A stretch of DNA of 45,063 nucleotides from Syntrophomonadaceae bacterium (GCA_012522955.1 JAAYJK010000121.1:1-45063), one strand, 5' to 3'; numbered from the stretch's first letter, positions 7,143 through 16,272 are shown. Made by a program: numbers and translations. The notes: generated from the sequence alone by a model not told the origin.

Positions 7143-7223
7143 TTGTAGGGGCGGTCTTTGACCGCCCGTCGGGCATAGTCAAAATATTCATACTCGCTTG
7201 TATTCTCTGATCATGATGGTTAA
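7143..7223 (+). repeat. Dispersed palindromic repeat, copy 1
   Basis: It contains a perfect stem GGGCGGTC-TTT-GACCGCCC (7149-7167). Positions 7143-7184 are identical over 42 bp to 37435-37476. A further 16-bp block (7208-7223) matches 37496-37511 with one difference. It lies in the 326-nt gap between the Ppx/GppA gene and spoIIE, upstream of the spoIIE promoter. I see no other gene in this gap. Confidence 0.88.
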
Positions 7224-7349
7224 GGAGAATCCATATCGACAGCTATTCTGCCTGAAGGTCTTGGGTTGTGTTGAAGCAAGCCAAATAGTGTATGCTAAAC
7301 TGCGTTTTGAATGAATTTTGTATAAAACTAATTAGGCACCCCCACCATT

Positions 7350-7383
7350 AATGACAAATTTTACCAGTCTACCCTGATATAAT
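7350..7383 (+). promoter_or_regulatory. Spo0A-type spoIIE promoter
   Basis: ATGACA (7351-7356, 5 of 6 to the -35 consensus) and a perfect TATAAT (7378-7383) are separated by 21 nt. This is the unusual spacing known from Spo0A-activated, sigma-A-dependent spoIIE and spoIIG promoters. The -35 overlaps a minus-strand TTTGTCATT (7350-7358) resembling the 0A box (7 of 9). A second 7-of-9 box, TTTGTATAA, lies at 7317-7325. Confidence 0.7.
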
Positions 7384-7419
7384 TTATGGACAAGTAATTG
7401 GAGATGGGGGGGTTTATAA

Positions 7420-9897
7420 ATGGAACAAATTGAAGTTTATCCTTTTCAGAGAATAAAAGAAACTCCAGGAAAAAGATGGCTGGAAAAGAAGGCTCAGCTG
7501 TCTAAGATGCTCAAAAGAGCTATCTTAAGGCGGTTTCCCCACGGTATCAACTTAAGTCAGCTAGGGAACAGCTTGTTGCGGGTAGAAGTATTAATTCTGT
7601 GCCTCATGGCCTTTGTTATGGCTCGGGCTTCCTTGCTGGGTGAACTGCTGCCCTTTATGTTTGCTTTTATAGCTGCCTTTGGGCGAAGGCAACCGGTAGC
7701 AGGCCTGGCCATGGGTTTGGCTGCCAGCATCGGACTGATCAATCAGTCCGCCCATATGGGATTAATGGGAAACATCACCAGCATTTTGCTGCTAATATCT
7801 ATTATTAATTATAGTAAACTGCCGGCAGAAAAATACTGGTGGGGTATTCCTTTCGTATGTACTGCCACCATATTTCTAGTCAAAAGTCTTTTTCTAGTAA
7901 AGACTGGTATGTCTTTTTATGGTGAAATGGTCATCATTTTTGAATCGCTAATGGCAGGTATATTAAGTTTTGTGTTTATAGTAAGCAGTGACGCAATAAA
8001 AAAGAAGAAGAAGATGAATGCCTTTGCCTTTGAAGATATAGCAGCATTTCTCATTCTGGGAATTGGAGTGGTTATAGGTTTGGATGGATTCCAATGGGCC
8101 GGATTAAGTATAAGTTCCATCCTGTGCCGATTAGGGATCCTAGCTGCTGCTTGGTTCTGGGGAGCTGGACAGGCTACCATGGTTGGAGTGATGGTAGGGT
8201 TGATACCATCTATAAACTCCAGTACCCTAAGCTTTACTTTGGGATTATATACGGTGTCTGGTTTATTAGCCGGGCTGTTTAGGAGCTTAGGTCGACTGGG
8301 GATAGTGATTGGCTTCATGCTTGGCACCATGGGATTTTCGCTCTTTATTCCTGAGACTCAAGCAACTGTCCTGGGGATTTGGGAGACAGCTGTTGCTTGT
8401 CTGATCTTCTTTCTCTTGCCGGAATCACTTAATCAAAGCATTAAGAAAATACCAGCTCTCTCTTTGGTACCCAATGGTGAGGGCAAAATAAGCCAAGCGG
8501 CCGAATGTATGCGTGATGAGGCACGGGAACGACTAAGGGGGGTGGCCCGGGTATTCAATGAAATTGCCAGTACCCTGCAACCTTATGATCCGCCCAGTTG
8601 TTTAAAAAAAGAGGAAGCTTGCCTGAATTACCTTTATGAAGAAATATCCAGCGGTATTTGTTATCAGTGCCTGCACTACCAAAAGTGCTGGGAGAAGTAC
8701 TGTTATAAAACCTCCAAAGAATTGCTGGATTTATTTACTATTGCTGAGAGGATGGGCAGTATTGTTTATGAGCAATGTCCCCCTGACTTTCGCCGGAGCT
8801 GTCTCTACAGCCGGGATATAGTCAACTTGATCAACTACTTGTATGCCAGTCTGCGTCTCAATCAATACTGGAAAAATCGGCTGGATGAGTCCTGTGGCAT
8901 GATTTCCCGTCAAATCCAGGGAATAAGCCGAGTCATTGAAAATCTGGCCGATGATTATGATGATAAGACCCATATTGACTATGACTTAAAAGATAAAATC
9001 AAGAAGAGCATGAAGAAAATGGATTTTAAACTCCTGGAGATCACACCGGTTAGAAGAGCTAATCAGCAATTATATATTAAGATAATTATGGGTTCTTGTA
9101 CCGACGGGCAGTACTGTGCCAGTCAGGTATCAACTGCGGTATCTGCGGTGTTGGGAGAGAAATTCGAAGTCACTGAACGCAACTGTCCGTGTCTTATGGG
9201 TAAAGGCAACTGTGAATTTACCCTTAACCGAGCTTGTACCTACCGGGTACGTACTGGGGTGGCTCAGGTAGGCAAAGAAAATGTATGCGGAGACAGTTAT
9301 ACCGTGGCTGCGCTCCATGATTGCCGGGAATTAATCGCATTGAGTGACGGTATGGGGATAGGAGAGGAAGCTTTCACTCAAAGCCGCTCGGCTATCCGTA
9401 TGCTGGAAAGCCTGTTAGAGGCCGGGTTTGACAAGGCAGTAGCTCTGGACACCATTAATTCAACCTTACTATTAAAATCCACCCGGGAAGACTTTGCCAC
9501 CTTGGATATTGCCATGATCGATCTTTATACTGCTGAGGCGGATTTTATAAAAACCGGCGGTGTGCCTTCTTTTTTGAAGAGGGGAGGACAAGTTGAACTT
9601 ATTAGCGCTAGCTCTTTGCCAGTAGGAATAGTAGAAACCATGGATGTCTATAACTATAATCGTCGGCTAGCAGCCCGAGATCTTCTGGTGATGATAAGTG
9701 ATGGGGTGTTGGATTTTACTGGTAATAAGGATGAAGACAATACGCTCTGGATTCAGGAATTATTAAAAATTGCCGACGGAGATCCTCAACTTATTGCCGA
9801 GATGATAATTAACCGGGCCTTGAGCAGGTGTCAGGGCAAGCCCTCCGATGATATGACGGTTATCTGTTGCTATCTGGATTTAAACTTGCCGGATTAG
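7420..9897 (+). CDS. spoIIE: Stage II sporulation protein E, PP2C-type serine phosphatase
   Basis: SpoIIE dephosphorylates SpoIIAA to release sigma-F and also acts at the polar septum. The 825 residues show the classic layout. Residues ~50-340 carry about ten hydrophobic segments, starting near LRVEVLILCLMAFVMARA. The middle (~360-600) has conserved cysteine groups such as CYQCLHYQKCW. A C-terminal PPM phosphatase domain (~600-825) has DGMGIGEEA near 642, ISDGVLD near 760 and SDDMTVI near 808, which supply the metal-binding aspartates. The ATG at 7420 follows GGAGATGGGGGG. The promoter upstream looks Spo0A-controlled. No terminator is evident before tilS. Confidence 0.97.
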   Translation: MEQIEVYPFQRIKETPGKRWLEKKAQLSKMLKRAILRRFPHGINLSQLGNSLLRVEVLILCLMAFVMARASLLGELLPFMFAFIAAFGRRQPVAGLAMGLAASIGLINQSAHMGLMGNITSILLLISIINYSKLPAEKYWWGIPFVCTATIFLVKSLFLVKTGMSFYGEMVIIFESLMAGILSFVFIVSSDAIKKKKKMNAFAFEDIAAFLILGIGVVIGLDGFQWAGLSISSILCRLGILAAAWFWGAGQATMVGVMVGLIPSINSSTLSFTLGLYTVSGLLAGLFRSLGRLGIVIGFMLGTMGFSLFIPETQATVLGIWETAVACLIFFLLPESLNQSIKKIPALSLVPNGEGKISQAAECMRDEARERLRGVARVFNEIASTLQPYDPPSCLKKEEACLNYLYEEISSGICYQCLHYQKCWEKYCYKTSKELLDLFTIAERMGSIVYEQCPPDFRRSCLYSRDIVNLINYLYASLRLNQYWKNRLDESCGMISRQIQGISRVIENLADDYDDKTHIDYDLKDKIKKSMKKMDFKLLEITPVRRANQQLYIKIIMGSCTDGQYCASQVSTAVSAVLGEKFEVTERNCPCLMGKGNCEFTLNRACTYRVRTGVAQVGKENVCGDSYTVAALHDCRELIALSDGMGIGEEAFTQSRSAIRMLESLLEAGFDKAVALDTINSTLLLKSTREDFATLDIAMIDLYTAEADFIKTGGVPSFLKRGGQVELISASSLPVGIVETMDVYNYNRRLAARDLLVMISDGVLDFTGNKDEDNTLWIQELLKIADGDPQLIAEMIINRALSRCQGKPSDDMTVICCYLDLNLPD

Positions 9898-9922
9898 ATT
9901 AAGTTCGTGAGCAGCAGTCGGC

Positions 9923-9954
9923 TTGACAAATGGCAGCAAGAATATTTATATAAA
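9923..9954 (+). promoter_or_regulatory. Candidate sigma-A promoter of tilS
   Basis: A perfect -35 TTGACA (9923-9928) is followed by overlapping AT-rich -10 candidates: TATATA at 9947-9952 (18-nt spacer) and TATAAA at 9949-9954 (20-nt spacer). The gap is 91 nt. This would uncouple housekeeping tilS from sporulation-specific spoIIE. Confidence 0.55.
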
Positions 9955-9988
9955 GGGTAATATTAATTAAAGTTGGAGCATAGATAGC

Positions 9989-11374
9989 ATGGTGCGGCTT
10001 AAGGTTAAAGATTATATAAATAAATACGGGCTCTTCCGTCCGGGAGCAACTGTGATTGCAGCTGTATCTGGAGGGCCGGATTCGATAGCCTTGCTGCATA
10101 TTCTGAAAACACTGGCAGCTGAGTTTAGGTTGCAGCTATTGGCCGCTCATGTAAATCATCAATTAAGACCTGAGGCCGATGAAGAGGAAGCCTTTGTACA
10201 GAGATTATGCTCGGATTGGGAGATTGCCTTGTACTGCCATCGTGTGGAGGTGGAAAAAAGGGCTCTAGCTAATAGAAAGGGAATAGAAGAAACTGCCCGG
10301 GAAAGCCGTTATGAATTTTTCCAGCAATTAAAAGAACAGCTAGGGGCTGATTATGTAGCTACCGCTCATCATCGTCATGACCAAGCGGAGACCATATTGA
10401 TGCATATAATGCGGGGAAGCGGGATCAAAGGTTTAAGAGGAATACTACCGGTTAGCGATTATTTGATCAGGCCTTTGCTGGGTTTGGATCGAAGAGAGAT
10501 TGAGGCTTACTTGGAAGCGGAGCATTTATCATTTTGTACGGATTTGAGCAATTATGATACCCGATTTTTGCGTAATCGGGTCCGGCAGGAATTGATACCC
10601 ATATTGGAACAAGATTTTAATCCCCGTATTGTAGAACGCCTGGATATGCTGGGATGTATCGCCCGGGAGGAATATGAGGCTATGACCATAGAGACTGAAA
10701 AATTGCTTCCGTCCCTGCTGCTTAGCAGAGAGGATAAACAGGTGATTCTCGACCAGCCGCAGTTTGTCTCCCTTCACCCGGCTTTTCAGCGACGCCTATT
10801 GCTTATAGTATTGAGTTGGTTAAAAGGAGAAGAAGGCTGGAGTGCCCTGGATCTATGTTTAATAGTAGACTTGGCGGGCAAACCAGGCTCAGCCAAGAGA
10901 ATTAAACTGGGGCAGGGCATCTGGGTACAAAAAATTTATGATCGATTAATAATTGGGGAAAAGCCTCCAAAAGAGTTGAGTTTCTCTTATCCTTTATCAA
11001 TACCGGGGAGTATCCGAATAGCAGAAACAGGGGAAACATTTAGCTTTGCATTGATTAAGAGGAGCAGAGCTTACAGCTGTAAGGCTTCAGAAATGCACTT
11101 GGATTATGATGCTTTGCCCAAAGCGGATCTTTGTTGGCGCTCCCGCCGCCAGGGAGACAGAATGACCTGGACCGGGATGGGGAGCAAAAAAATAAAAAAA
11201 TATTTTATCGATAAAAAAATTCCCTATGGCCAGAGAAATTCCATACCTTTGCTGGCCAGTGAGCAGGAAGTCTATGCAGTATGGGGACATGGTATTTCCA
11301 CCCAGGCTGCAGTTAAAGATAATACGGTAAATATTTTGGTAATAAGAAGGGAGCTGGATGATCACACTAAATAA
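9989..11374 (+). CDS. tilS: tRNA(Ile)-lysidine synthetase
   Basis: TilS converts the wobble C34 of the CAU-anticodon tRNA-Ile to lysidine with ATP and lysine. It is essential for AUA decoding. The 461 residues begin with the PP-loop N-type ATPase domain carrying SGGPDSIALLHIL (~residues 28-40) and the substrate motif ATAHHRHDQAETILMH. A linker and C-terminal lysidine-synthetase domain, ending near NILVIRRELD, follow. ATG at 9989 has GGAG about 12 nt upstream; GTG 9992 is possible. The spoIIE-tilS-ftsH order is conserved, but the hprT gene usual between tilS and ftsH in Bacillus is absent. Confidence 0.95.
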   Translation: MVRLKVKDYINKYGLFRPGATVIAAVSGGPDSIALLHILKTLAAEFRLQLLAAHVNHQLRPEADEEEAFVQRLCSDWEIALYCHRVEVEKRALANRKGIEETARESRYEFFQQLKEQLGADYVATAHHRHDQAETILMHIMRGSGIKGLRGILPVSDYLIRPLLGLDRREIEAYLEAEHLSFCTDLSNYDTRFLRNRVRQELIPILEQDFNPRIVERLDMLGCIAREEYEAMTIETEKLLPSLLLSREDKQVILDQPQFVSLHPAFQRRLLLIVLSWLKGEEGWSALDLCLIVDLAGKPGSAKRIKLGQGIWVQKIYDRLIIGEKPPKELSFSYPLSIPGSIRIAETGETFSFALIKRSRAYSCKASEMHLDYDALPKADLCWRSRRQGDRMTWTGMGSKKIKKYFIDKKIPYGQRNSIPLLASEQEVYAVWGHGISTQAAVKDNTVNILVIRRELDDHTK

Positions 11375-11406
11375 ACCACTAATAAAGCTTATAGTCTGGT
11401 GCTTAA

Positions 11407-11435
11407 TTGAAAAGGAGCCCCGTTTATGCTACAAT
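11407..11435 (+). promoter_or_regulatory. Sigma-A promoter of ftsH, extended -10
   Basis: TTGAAA (11407-11412), a 17-nt spacer and TACAAT (11430-11435) with a TG dinucleotide one base upstream form a strong housekeeping promoter. It begins 33 nt after tilS ends and 41 nt before ftsH starts. Confidence 0.82.
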
Positions 11436-11475
11436 ATGACGGATATTTGCATTATTCCAAAGGGGAGGAAAAAAT

Positions 11476-13344
11476 TTGGATAGGGCCCTTAAAAATATAG
11501 CCATATATGTGCTTATCGTTATGATAGCAGTATTTGCGCTCAAGTTGACGTCGAATCCCGTTGAAGAGGCCAAGACCTTGTCTGAGCCTGAGTTTTATAC
11601 TAAAGTATCCCAGGGGCAGGTAGCCCAAGCAGTAGTAGAAGTTGATGAACTGGTCTACAATATTAGCGGCAAACTAGCTGATGGCACAGGTTATGTGGCT
11701 ACGGTTTCCAAGGAGACCGACATTATAAAGCTGCTGAGGGACAAGAAGGTTGACTATACTACTCAGCCGGTTCCGCCGCCTTCAATTTGGATGACCCTGT
11801 TGGGTACTTTATTGCCTATCGTTTTGCTTATTGCCTTCCTGATGTTTATTATGAACCAGACCCAAGGCGGGGGTAATAAAGTGATGCAATTCGGCAAAAG
11901 CCGAGCTCGTCTTATGAGCGGAGAAGAGGTTAAGATTAGCTTTGATGATGTGGCTGGTGCCGAAGAAGCCAAAGAAGAGATGCAGGAAGTAGTGGAATTT
12001 CTTAAGAACCCTGGAAAATTCATAGAGATCGGAGCCAAGATACCTAAGGGGGTATTGCTGTATGGGGCTCCAGGTACTGGAAAAACTCTGATGGCCAGAG
12101 CAGTAGCTGGTGAAGCGGCTGTTCCCTTTTTCTCCATTAGCGGATCGGACTTTGTGGAAATGTTTGTAGGGGTAGGCGCAGCCCGAGTTCGGGATTTGTT
12201 TGAACAGGCTAAAAAGAATGCCCCCTGTATAGTTTTTATTGATGAAATAGATGCCGTTGGCCGCCAGCGCGGAGCTGGTCTGGGAGGCGGACATGATGAA
12301 AGAGAACAGACCTTAAATCAGCTCTTGGTAGAAATGGATGGCTTTAGTACCAATGAAGGCATTATTGTTATGGCTTCCACCAACCGGCCTGACATATTGG
12401 ATCCGGCTCTACTCAGACCAGGACGTTTTGACCGCCATATATTAATTGATAAACCGGATGTAAAAGGCAGAGAAGCTATTCTAAAGGTTCATATTAAAGA
12501 CAAGCCTATGGGTGAAGATGTAGATTTGGAGATTTTGGCCAAGCGCACTCCTGGCTTTACCGGAGCTGATTTGGCTAACATGGTTAATGAAGCAGCTCTA
12601 TTGGCGGCTCGTCGGGGTAAGAACAAAGTATTCATGGAAGAAATGGAAGAATCCATTGAAAGGGTAATTGCTGGGCCAGAAAAGAAAACCCGGGTTATTT
12701 CAGATAAGGAGAAGCGTCTGGTTGCCTTTCATGAAGCCGGGCATGCGCTGGTAAGCTATATGCTGCCTAACACAGATAAATTGCATAAGATATCTATTAT
12801 TCCCCGGGGGCGGGCTGGAGGATATACTCTGCTGTTGCCGGAAGAAGATCGGAACTATATCACCAAGTCTCATCTCTTGGATGAGGTTACCACTCTTTTA
12901 GGGGGAAGAGTGGCGGAAGCCCTGGTCTTAAACGATATTAGTACTGGAGCCCAGAATGACTTGGAGCGGGCTAGTGGGATAGTACGTAAAATGATTATGG
13001 AGTTTGGTATGTCAGACGAGCTGGGGCCCCTTACCTTTGGTCATAAAAGCGAAGAAGTATTTCTGGGTCGGGACTTTGCCCGAGACCGGGACTATTCAGA
13101 TGCCATAGCTTATGCTATTGATAAGGAAGCCAGCAAATATATACATGATTCTTATAAGAAAGCGGAGAAAATTTTAAGCGAGCACATGGAAAAGCTTCAT
13201 CAGGTGGCTGAATTCTTGCTGGAGCACGAAATTATGGAAGCTCAGGAGTTCCTGATGATCATGGAAGGAAAAGACCCTGAAAGCGAAACACCGGTAGATA
13301 ACGAGCCAAAAGCTTCGGGCCCGGTCTCGGAGGAACCCCAATAA
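11476..13344 (+). CDS. ftsH: ATP-dependent zinc metalloprotease FtsH
   Basis: A membrane-anchored AAA+ protease hexamer that degrades membrane and regulatory proteins and is needed for sporulation in Bacillus. The 622 residues show two membrane segments (~7-23 and ~105-126) flanking an extracytoplasmic domain. The AAA module has Walker A GAPGTGKT (197-204), Walker [10 protein letters not shown] (252-260) and SRH RPGRFDR (314-320). The M41 peptidase carries HEAGH (419-423) and the downstream [15 protein letters not shown] region. The start is TTG at 11476 after AGGGGAGG. It has its own promoter and is followed 35 nt later by ndk. Confidence 0.98.
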   Translation: MDRALKNIAIYVLIVMIAVFALKLTSNPVEEAKTLSEPEFYTKVSQGQVAQAVVEVDELVYNISGKLADGTGYVATVSKETDIIKLLRDKKVDYTTQPVPPPSIWMTLLGTLLPIVLLIAFLMFIMNQTQGGGNKVMQFGKSRARLMSGEEVKISFDDVAGAEEAKEEMQEVVEFLKNPGKFIEIGAKIPKGVLLYGAPGTGKTLMARAVAGEAAVPFFSISGSDFVEMFVGVGAARVRDLFEQAKKNAPCIVFIDEIDAVGRQRGAGLGGGHDEREQTLNQLLVEMDGFSTNEGIIVMASTNRPDILDPALLRPGRFDRHILIDKPDVKGREAILKVHIKDKPMGEDVDLEILAKRTPGFTGADLANMVNEAALLAARRGKNKVFMEEMEESIERVIAGPEKKTRVISDKEKRLVAFHEAGHALVSYMLPNTDKLHKISIIPRGRAGGYTLLLPEEDRNYITKSHLLDEVTTLLGGRVAEALVLNDISTGAQNDLERASGIVRKMIMEFGMSDELGPLTFGHKSEEVFLGRDFARDRDYSDAIAYAIDKEASKYIHDSYKKAEKILSEHMEKLHQVAEFLLEHEIMEAQEFLMIMEGKDPESETPVDNEPKASGPVSEEPQ

Positions 13345-13379
13345 AAAAATATCAAGCAGCAGCAGGAGGAGTATTAATT

Positions 13380-13826
13380 ATGGAACAGACTTTTGTAATG
13401 ATTAAACCCGATGGAGTACAGAGATCATTGGTAGGAGAGATAGTCAGCCGGATAGAAAGTAAGGGTTTTCAATTAAAGGCTATGAAATTGATGAGAATTA
13501 CTCCTGAACTAGCCCGTATTCACTATGTTGAGCATGAGGGAAAAGGCTTTTTCAATGATTTAGTTGAATTTATTACCTCCGGGCCGGTAGTTGCTATGGT
13601 ATGGGCAGGAGAGGGAGTGATCGCCAGTATGCGTTTGCTTATGGGCCAAACCAATCCAGCCCAGGCAGCCCCCGGAACCATTCGAGGAGACCTGGCGGTA
13701 AAGGTAGATCAAAATATCATTCATGGCTCTGATTCTCCTTCAGCGGCCCAGAGAGAAATTGAACTCTTTTTTTCTGCCGCCGAAATACTTGATTACCAAC
13801 GCAGCATAGACTGCTGGATATTCTAA
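13380..13826 (+). CDS. ndk: Nucleoside diphosphate kinase
   Basis: Ndk moves the gamma-phosphate from ATP to NDPs through a phosphohistidine. The 148-residue protein has the family start [18 protein letters not shown], the [13 protein letters not shown] and GTIRGDLA segments, and the active-site histidine in NIIHGSDS. Length is typical. The ATG at 13380 follows AGGAGGAG. It is probably co-transcribed with ftsH and ends at a strong terminator. Confidence 0.97.
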   Translation: MEQTFVMIKPDGVQRSLVGEIVSRIESKGFQLKAMKLMRITPELARIHYVEHEGKGFFNDLVEFITSGPVVAMVWAGEGVIASMRLLMGQTNPAQAAPGTIRGDLAVKVDQNIIHGSDSPSAAQREIELFFSAAEILDYQRSIDCWIF

Positions 13827-13833
13827 AGTTAAG

Positions 13834-13857
13834 AACCCGGGATTAATCCCGGGTTTT
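13834..13857 (+). terminator. Rho-independent terminator after ndk
   Basis: A GC-rich palindrome (perfect from 13834 to 13855) forms a long stem with a minimal loop and ends in TTTT. It closes the ftsH-ndk transcript 8 nt after the ndk stop. Confidence 0.88.
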
Positions 13858-13896
13858 CTATTAGTAAAATATGACAATTAACCTATGGTGGGACTG

Positions 13897-13925
13897 TTGT
13901 ATAAATAAATAATCTAAACTATAAT
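13897..13925 (+). promoter_or_regulatory. Candidate promoter of the fol operon
   Basis: A perfect TATAAT (13920-13925) has a weak -35 TTGTAT (13897-13902) at 17 nt. The predicted transcript has a leader of about 90 nt before folP. Confidence 0.55.
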
Positions 13926-13965
13926 AGCATTACCAATAATAAACTAATCTATAAGGTATTGGGAG

Positions 13966-13993
13966 AAAACACCCTTCCTTTAAGAGTGTTTTT
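13966..13993 (+). terminator. Terminator-like hairpin in the folP leader (possible attenuator)
   Basis: AAAACAC (13966-13972) pairs with GTGTTTT (13986-13992), with inner CTT-AAG pairs, and runs into a TTTTT tract. It lies between the candidate promoter and the folP ribosome site. An upstream hairpin (13933-13938 with 13957-13962) is possible. This layout fits attenuation of the folate operon, but no ligand motif is recognised. Confidence 0.5.
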
Positions 13994-14019
13994 AGAACAT
14001 GAACAAATGGGGGATAGTA

Positions 14020-15204
14020 ATGCAGGGACATCATGCAGTATATATTGCTAACCAGCGAGAAGCTATATCATTCCTGCAGGACATAGCCTGTGATCCGGGC
14101 AGCTATCCTTATATGGCCCCCAAAGCGGTACATCGCTGTATTAAGTTAAAAGATATCAACTCGGTAGCGGCTAATATTATTAAGCAGGAGATGCTGGCCC
14201 GAGGTGGGGAAGCGGCCATAGCCCGAGCCGCCATAAACAGGCAGAGTCATACCGATGTCTTATTGATGGGCACTTTGCGTCAGTATGGACTGCTGATAGA
14301 TAAGCTAAAAAAGCAGCCCTTAGGATTAAAGGGTATTGCCGCAGAACTGGAAGCCATTATCGCCAACCTGGATGGGGGCAGTCGCATGATGGAGCTGGCT
14401 AATGGCAGAGAAATAGAAATAGGGGCCAGGACCCTTATAATGGGTATTTTGAATATAACCCCGGATTCCTTTTCGGATGGGGGAAAACATATGGAGCTGG
14501 ATCTGGCACTGGCCAAAGCTGCTGAAATGATGGAACAGGGAGCGGATATAATAGATATTGGGGGAGCTTCCTCCCGTCCCAACTCGCTTATGGTGGATGA
14601 AGAGCAGGAATTGCAGCGGGTGCTGCCGGTAGTCAAAGGTCTGTTCCATCAGGGGATAATCATATCGGTCGACACCTGTCGAGCCAGAGTAGCTCAAGCC
14701 GCACTGGACCACGGAGCTCACATTATAAATGATATTGGAGCGTTGAAGATGGATGGGGCTATGTTGCCCTTGCTGAGCAGTTATGGGGCTCCGGTAATAT
14801 TAATGCATAATCGACTGCAGCTTAATCAAGGACAGGCTTATGAAGACCTGATAGCCGAGATAGTTGATGAAATTAGGGAGTCAGCCGATAGCTTAAGGGA
14901 TTCTGGTTTTGATCCAGGTAAAATAATGATCGATCCTGGTATAGGATTCGGAAAGAGTGTGAACCAGAACCTATTGATAATAAAACAACTAACTGCTTTT
15001 AAGGGTTTAGGCTATCCGGTGGTAATCGGCCTTTCCCGGAAATCATTTATCGGCCAGATTCTTAAGCTTAAGGTGGAGGAACGGCTAGAGGGCAGCCTAG
15101 GTTTAATGGCAGCAAGCATAATGAAGGGAGCCGATATCATGCGGGTCCATGATGTGAAAGAGAGTAAAAGAATTGCCCAAATAGTGGATCAGGTGGTACG
15201 CTAG
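14020..15204 (+). CDS. folP: Dihydropteroate synthase with N-terminal extension
   Basis: DHPS condenses hydroxymethyl-dihydropterin pyrophosphate with p-aminobenzoate. The 394-residue protein has a ~130-residue N-terminal extension, absent from the short ~280-residue enzymes and of unknown role. The TIM-barrel domain follows: GILNITPDSFSDGG (143-155), the loop-2 region ASSRPN, and later VISVDTCRA-like and PGIGFGK motifs. Loop 2 reads ASSRP where most enzymes have ESTRP. The ATG at 14020 fits GGGGGA just upstream; the in-frame ATG at 13999 has no ribosome site. It is followed one base later by folB. pabA/B/C are not in the window. Confidence 0.93.
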   Translation: MQGHHAVYIANQREAISFLQDIACDPGSYPYMAPKAVHRCIKLKDINSVAANIIKQEMLARGGEAAIARAAINRQSHTDVLLMGTLRQYGLLIDKLKKQPLGLKGIAAELEAIIANLDGGSRMMELANGREIEIGARTLIMGILNITPDSFSDGGKHMELDLALAKAAEMMEQGADIIDIGGASSRPNSLMVDEEQELQRVLPVVKGLFHQGIIISVDTCRARVAQAALDHGAHIINDIGALKMDGAMLPLLSSYGAPVILMHNRLQLNQGQAYEDLIAEIVDEIRESADSLRDSGFDPGKIMIDPGIGFGKSVNQNLLIIKQLTAFKGLGYPVVIGLSRKSFIGQILKLKVEERLEGSLGLMAASIMKGADIMRVHDVKESKRIAQIVDQVVR

Positions 15205-15205
15205 A

Positions 15206-15565
15206 ATGGATCAGATAATAGCTAGAAAAATAGCTTGTTATGGCAGACACGGAGTGCTGGAGAAAGAGAAAAGTCGGGCTCAGAGATTTGAAATCGATTT
15301 AAACATATATAAAGACCTTAGTACCGCCGCCGCCAAGGATGATCTGCAATACAGCGTGGATTACTCCGAAATTTTTGAGCAGGTGCGGGACATAGTTGAA
15401 AATAAATCCTTTAACTTAATTGAAACCCTGGCCTCCAATATTGCGGACATGATTTTAACCGAATATCCGGTGGAGAAGGTTGAGGTAAGCGTTTATAAAC
15501 CTCAGGCGCCAATTAAGGGAGAATTCGAATATTTTGCGGTTAAAATAGAACGCCGTCGAAAATAA
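15206..15565 (+). CDS. folB: Dihydroneopterin aldolase
   Basis: FolB cleaves 7,8-dihydroneopterin to 6-hydroxymethyl-dihydropterin and glycolaldehyde. The 119-residue protein starts MDQIIARKIACYGRHGVLEKE, with the family GxxxxE region, then DYSEIFEQV and FNLIETLASNIADMIL, where the catalytic-site glutamate lies. The C-terminus is VSVYKPQAPIKGEFEYFAV, typical of the family. The ATG lies one base after the folP stop, so translation is coupled. Confidence 0.95.
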   Translation: MDQIIARKIACYGRHGVLEKEKSRAQRFEIDLNIYKDLSTAAAKDDLQYSVDYSEIFEQVRDIVENKSFNLIETLASNIADMILTEYPVEKVEVSVYKPQAPIKGEFEYFAVKIERRRK

Positions 15566-15667
15566 AATCTTTACAAGTTTAATAGTTGATATTAAGATAC
15601 ACTAAACACAACTTTTTTCTCAATCTTCACAGCTTGAGTTTTATATAAAGGCTATAAGGATAATAAA

Positions 15668-16168
15668 GTGCATAAAAAAGAAGCATATATAGCTCTGGGT
15701 TCCAATATGGGAAACCGGGCCGCCAATTTACAGTTGGCTCTGGATATGATGGAAGCGAGCCCCCATATTGGCGTGAAAGCACGGTCTTCCATGTATTTAA
15801 CCCAACCTTGGGGAAAGGTGAATCAGGCTGATTTTTTAAACCAAGTGACCTGGATAGAAACTGATTTAAGACCCCGAGAGCTTTTAGAGAATTTGCAGGA
15901 AATTGAAATTAAAATGGGCCGCCAGTCTTTTGAGAAGTGGGGCCCTCGGATTATAGATCTCGATATTATACTGTATGGAAATGAAATAATAAAAGAAACC
16001 GATTTGATTATTCCTCATCCATACGCACAGCAAAGGTTGTTTGTATTAATTCCGCTACAGGAAATCAATCCCGAGATTATTTTCTCAGATAGTGGAATGA
16101 GCATCAGGGAGGTGTTGATTAGAGTTTTAGGGCGAGAAGAAAAACAAATAATAAAGAGGATAGACTAA
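15668..16168 (+). CDS. folK: 2-amino-4-hydroxy-6-hydroxymethyldihydropteridine pyrophosphokinase
   Basis: HPPK transfers pyrophosphate from ATP to hydroxymethyl-dihydropterin, giving the FolP substrate. The 166 residues include AYIALGSNMGNRAANLQLAL, the FLNQVTWIET segment and the signature KWGPRIIDLDIILYG, which supplies the paired Mg-binding aspartates, then IPHPYAQQRLFVLIPLQEI. The start is GTG at 15668, with AAGGA about 8 nt upstream. It follows folB after 102 nt, which hold no gene. Order folP-folB-folK matches Bacillus. Confidence 0.95.
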   Translation: MHKKEAYIALGSNMGNRAANLQLALDMMEASPHIGVKARSSMYLTQPWGKVNQADFLNQVTWIETDLRPRELLENLQEIEIKMGRQSFEKWGPRIIDLDIILYGNEIIKETDLIIPHPYAQQRLFVLIPLQEINPEIIFSDSGMSIREVLIRVLGREEKQIIKRID

Positions 16169-16272
16169 AAGAGTCTCCCGCCATTATGGAGATTCGCTTG
16201 TATCCAGTCCGGGACAAGACGAGAGTTAGTAAAAGCCCAGGTTTTTGCCTCAGCCCAAAGGAGGTTTGGATT

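Noticed and set aside
7094-7419. tRNA genes between the phosphatase gene and spoIIE, as in Bacillus
   Set aside because: No cloverleaf or TTCGA-type T-loop is present; the gap holds a palindromic repeat and the promoter.
11809-12294. Long minus-strand ORF inside ftsH
   Set aside because: It is antisense to a highly conserved AAA+ domain and encodes no family-like protein, so it is a shadow of the real frame.
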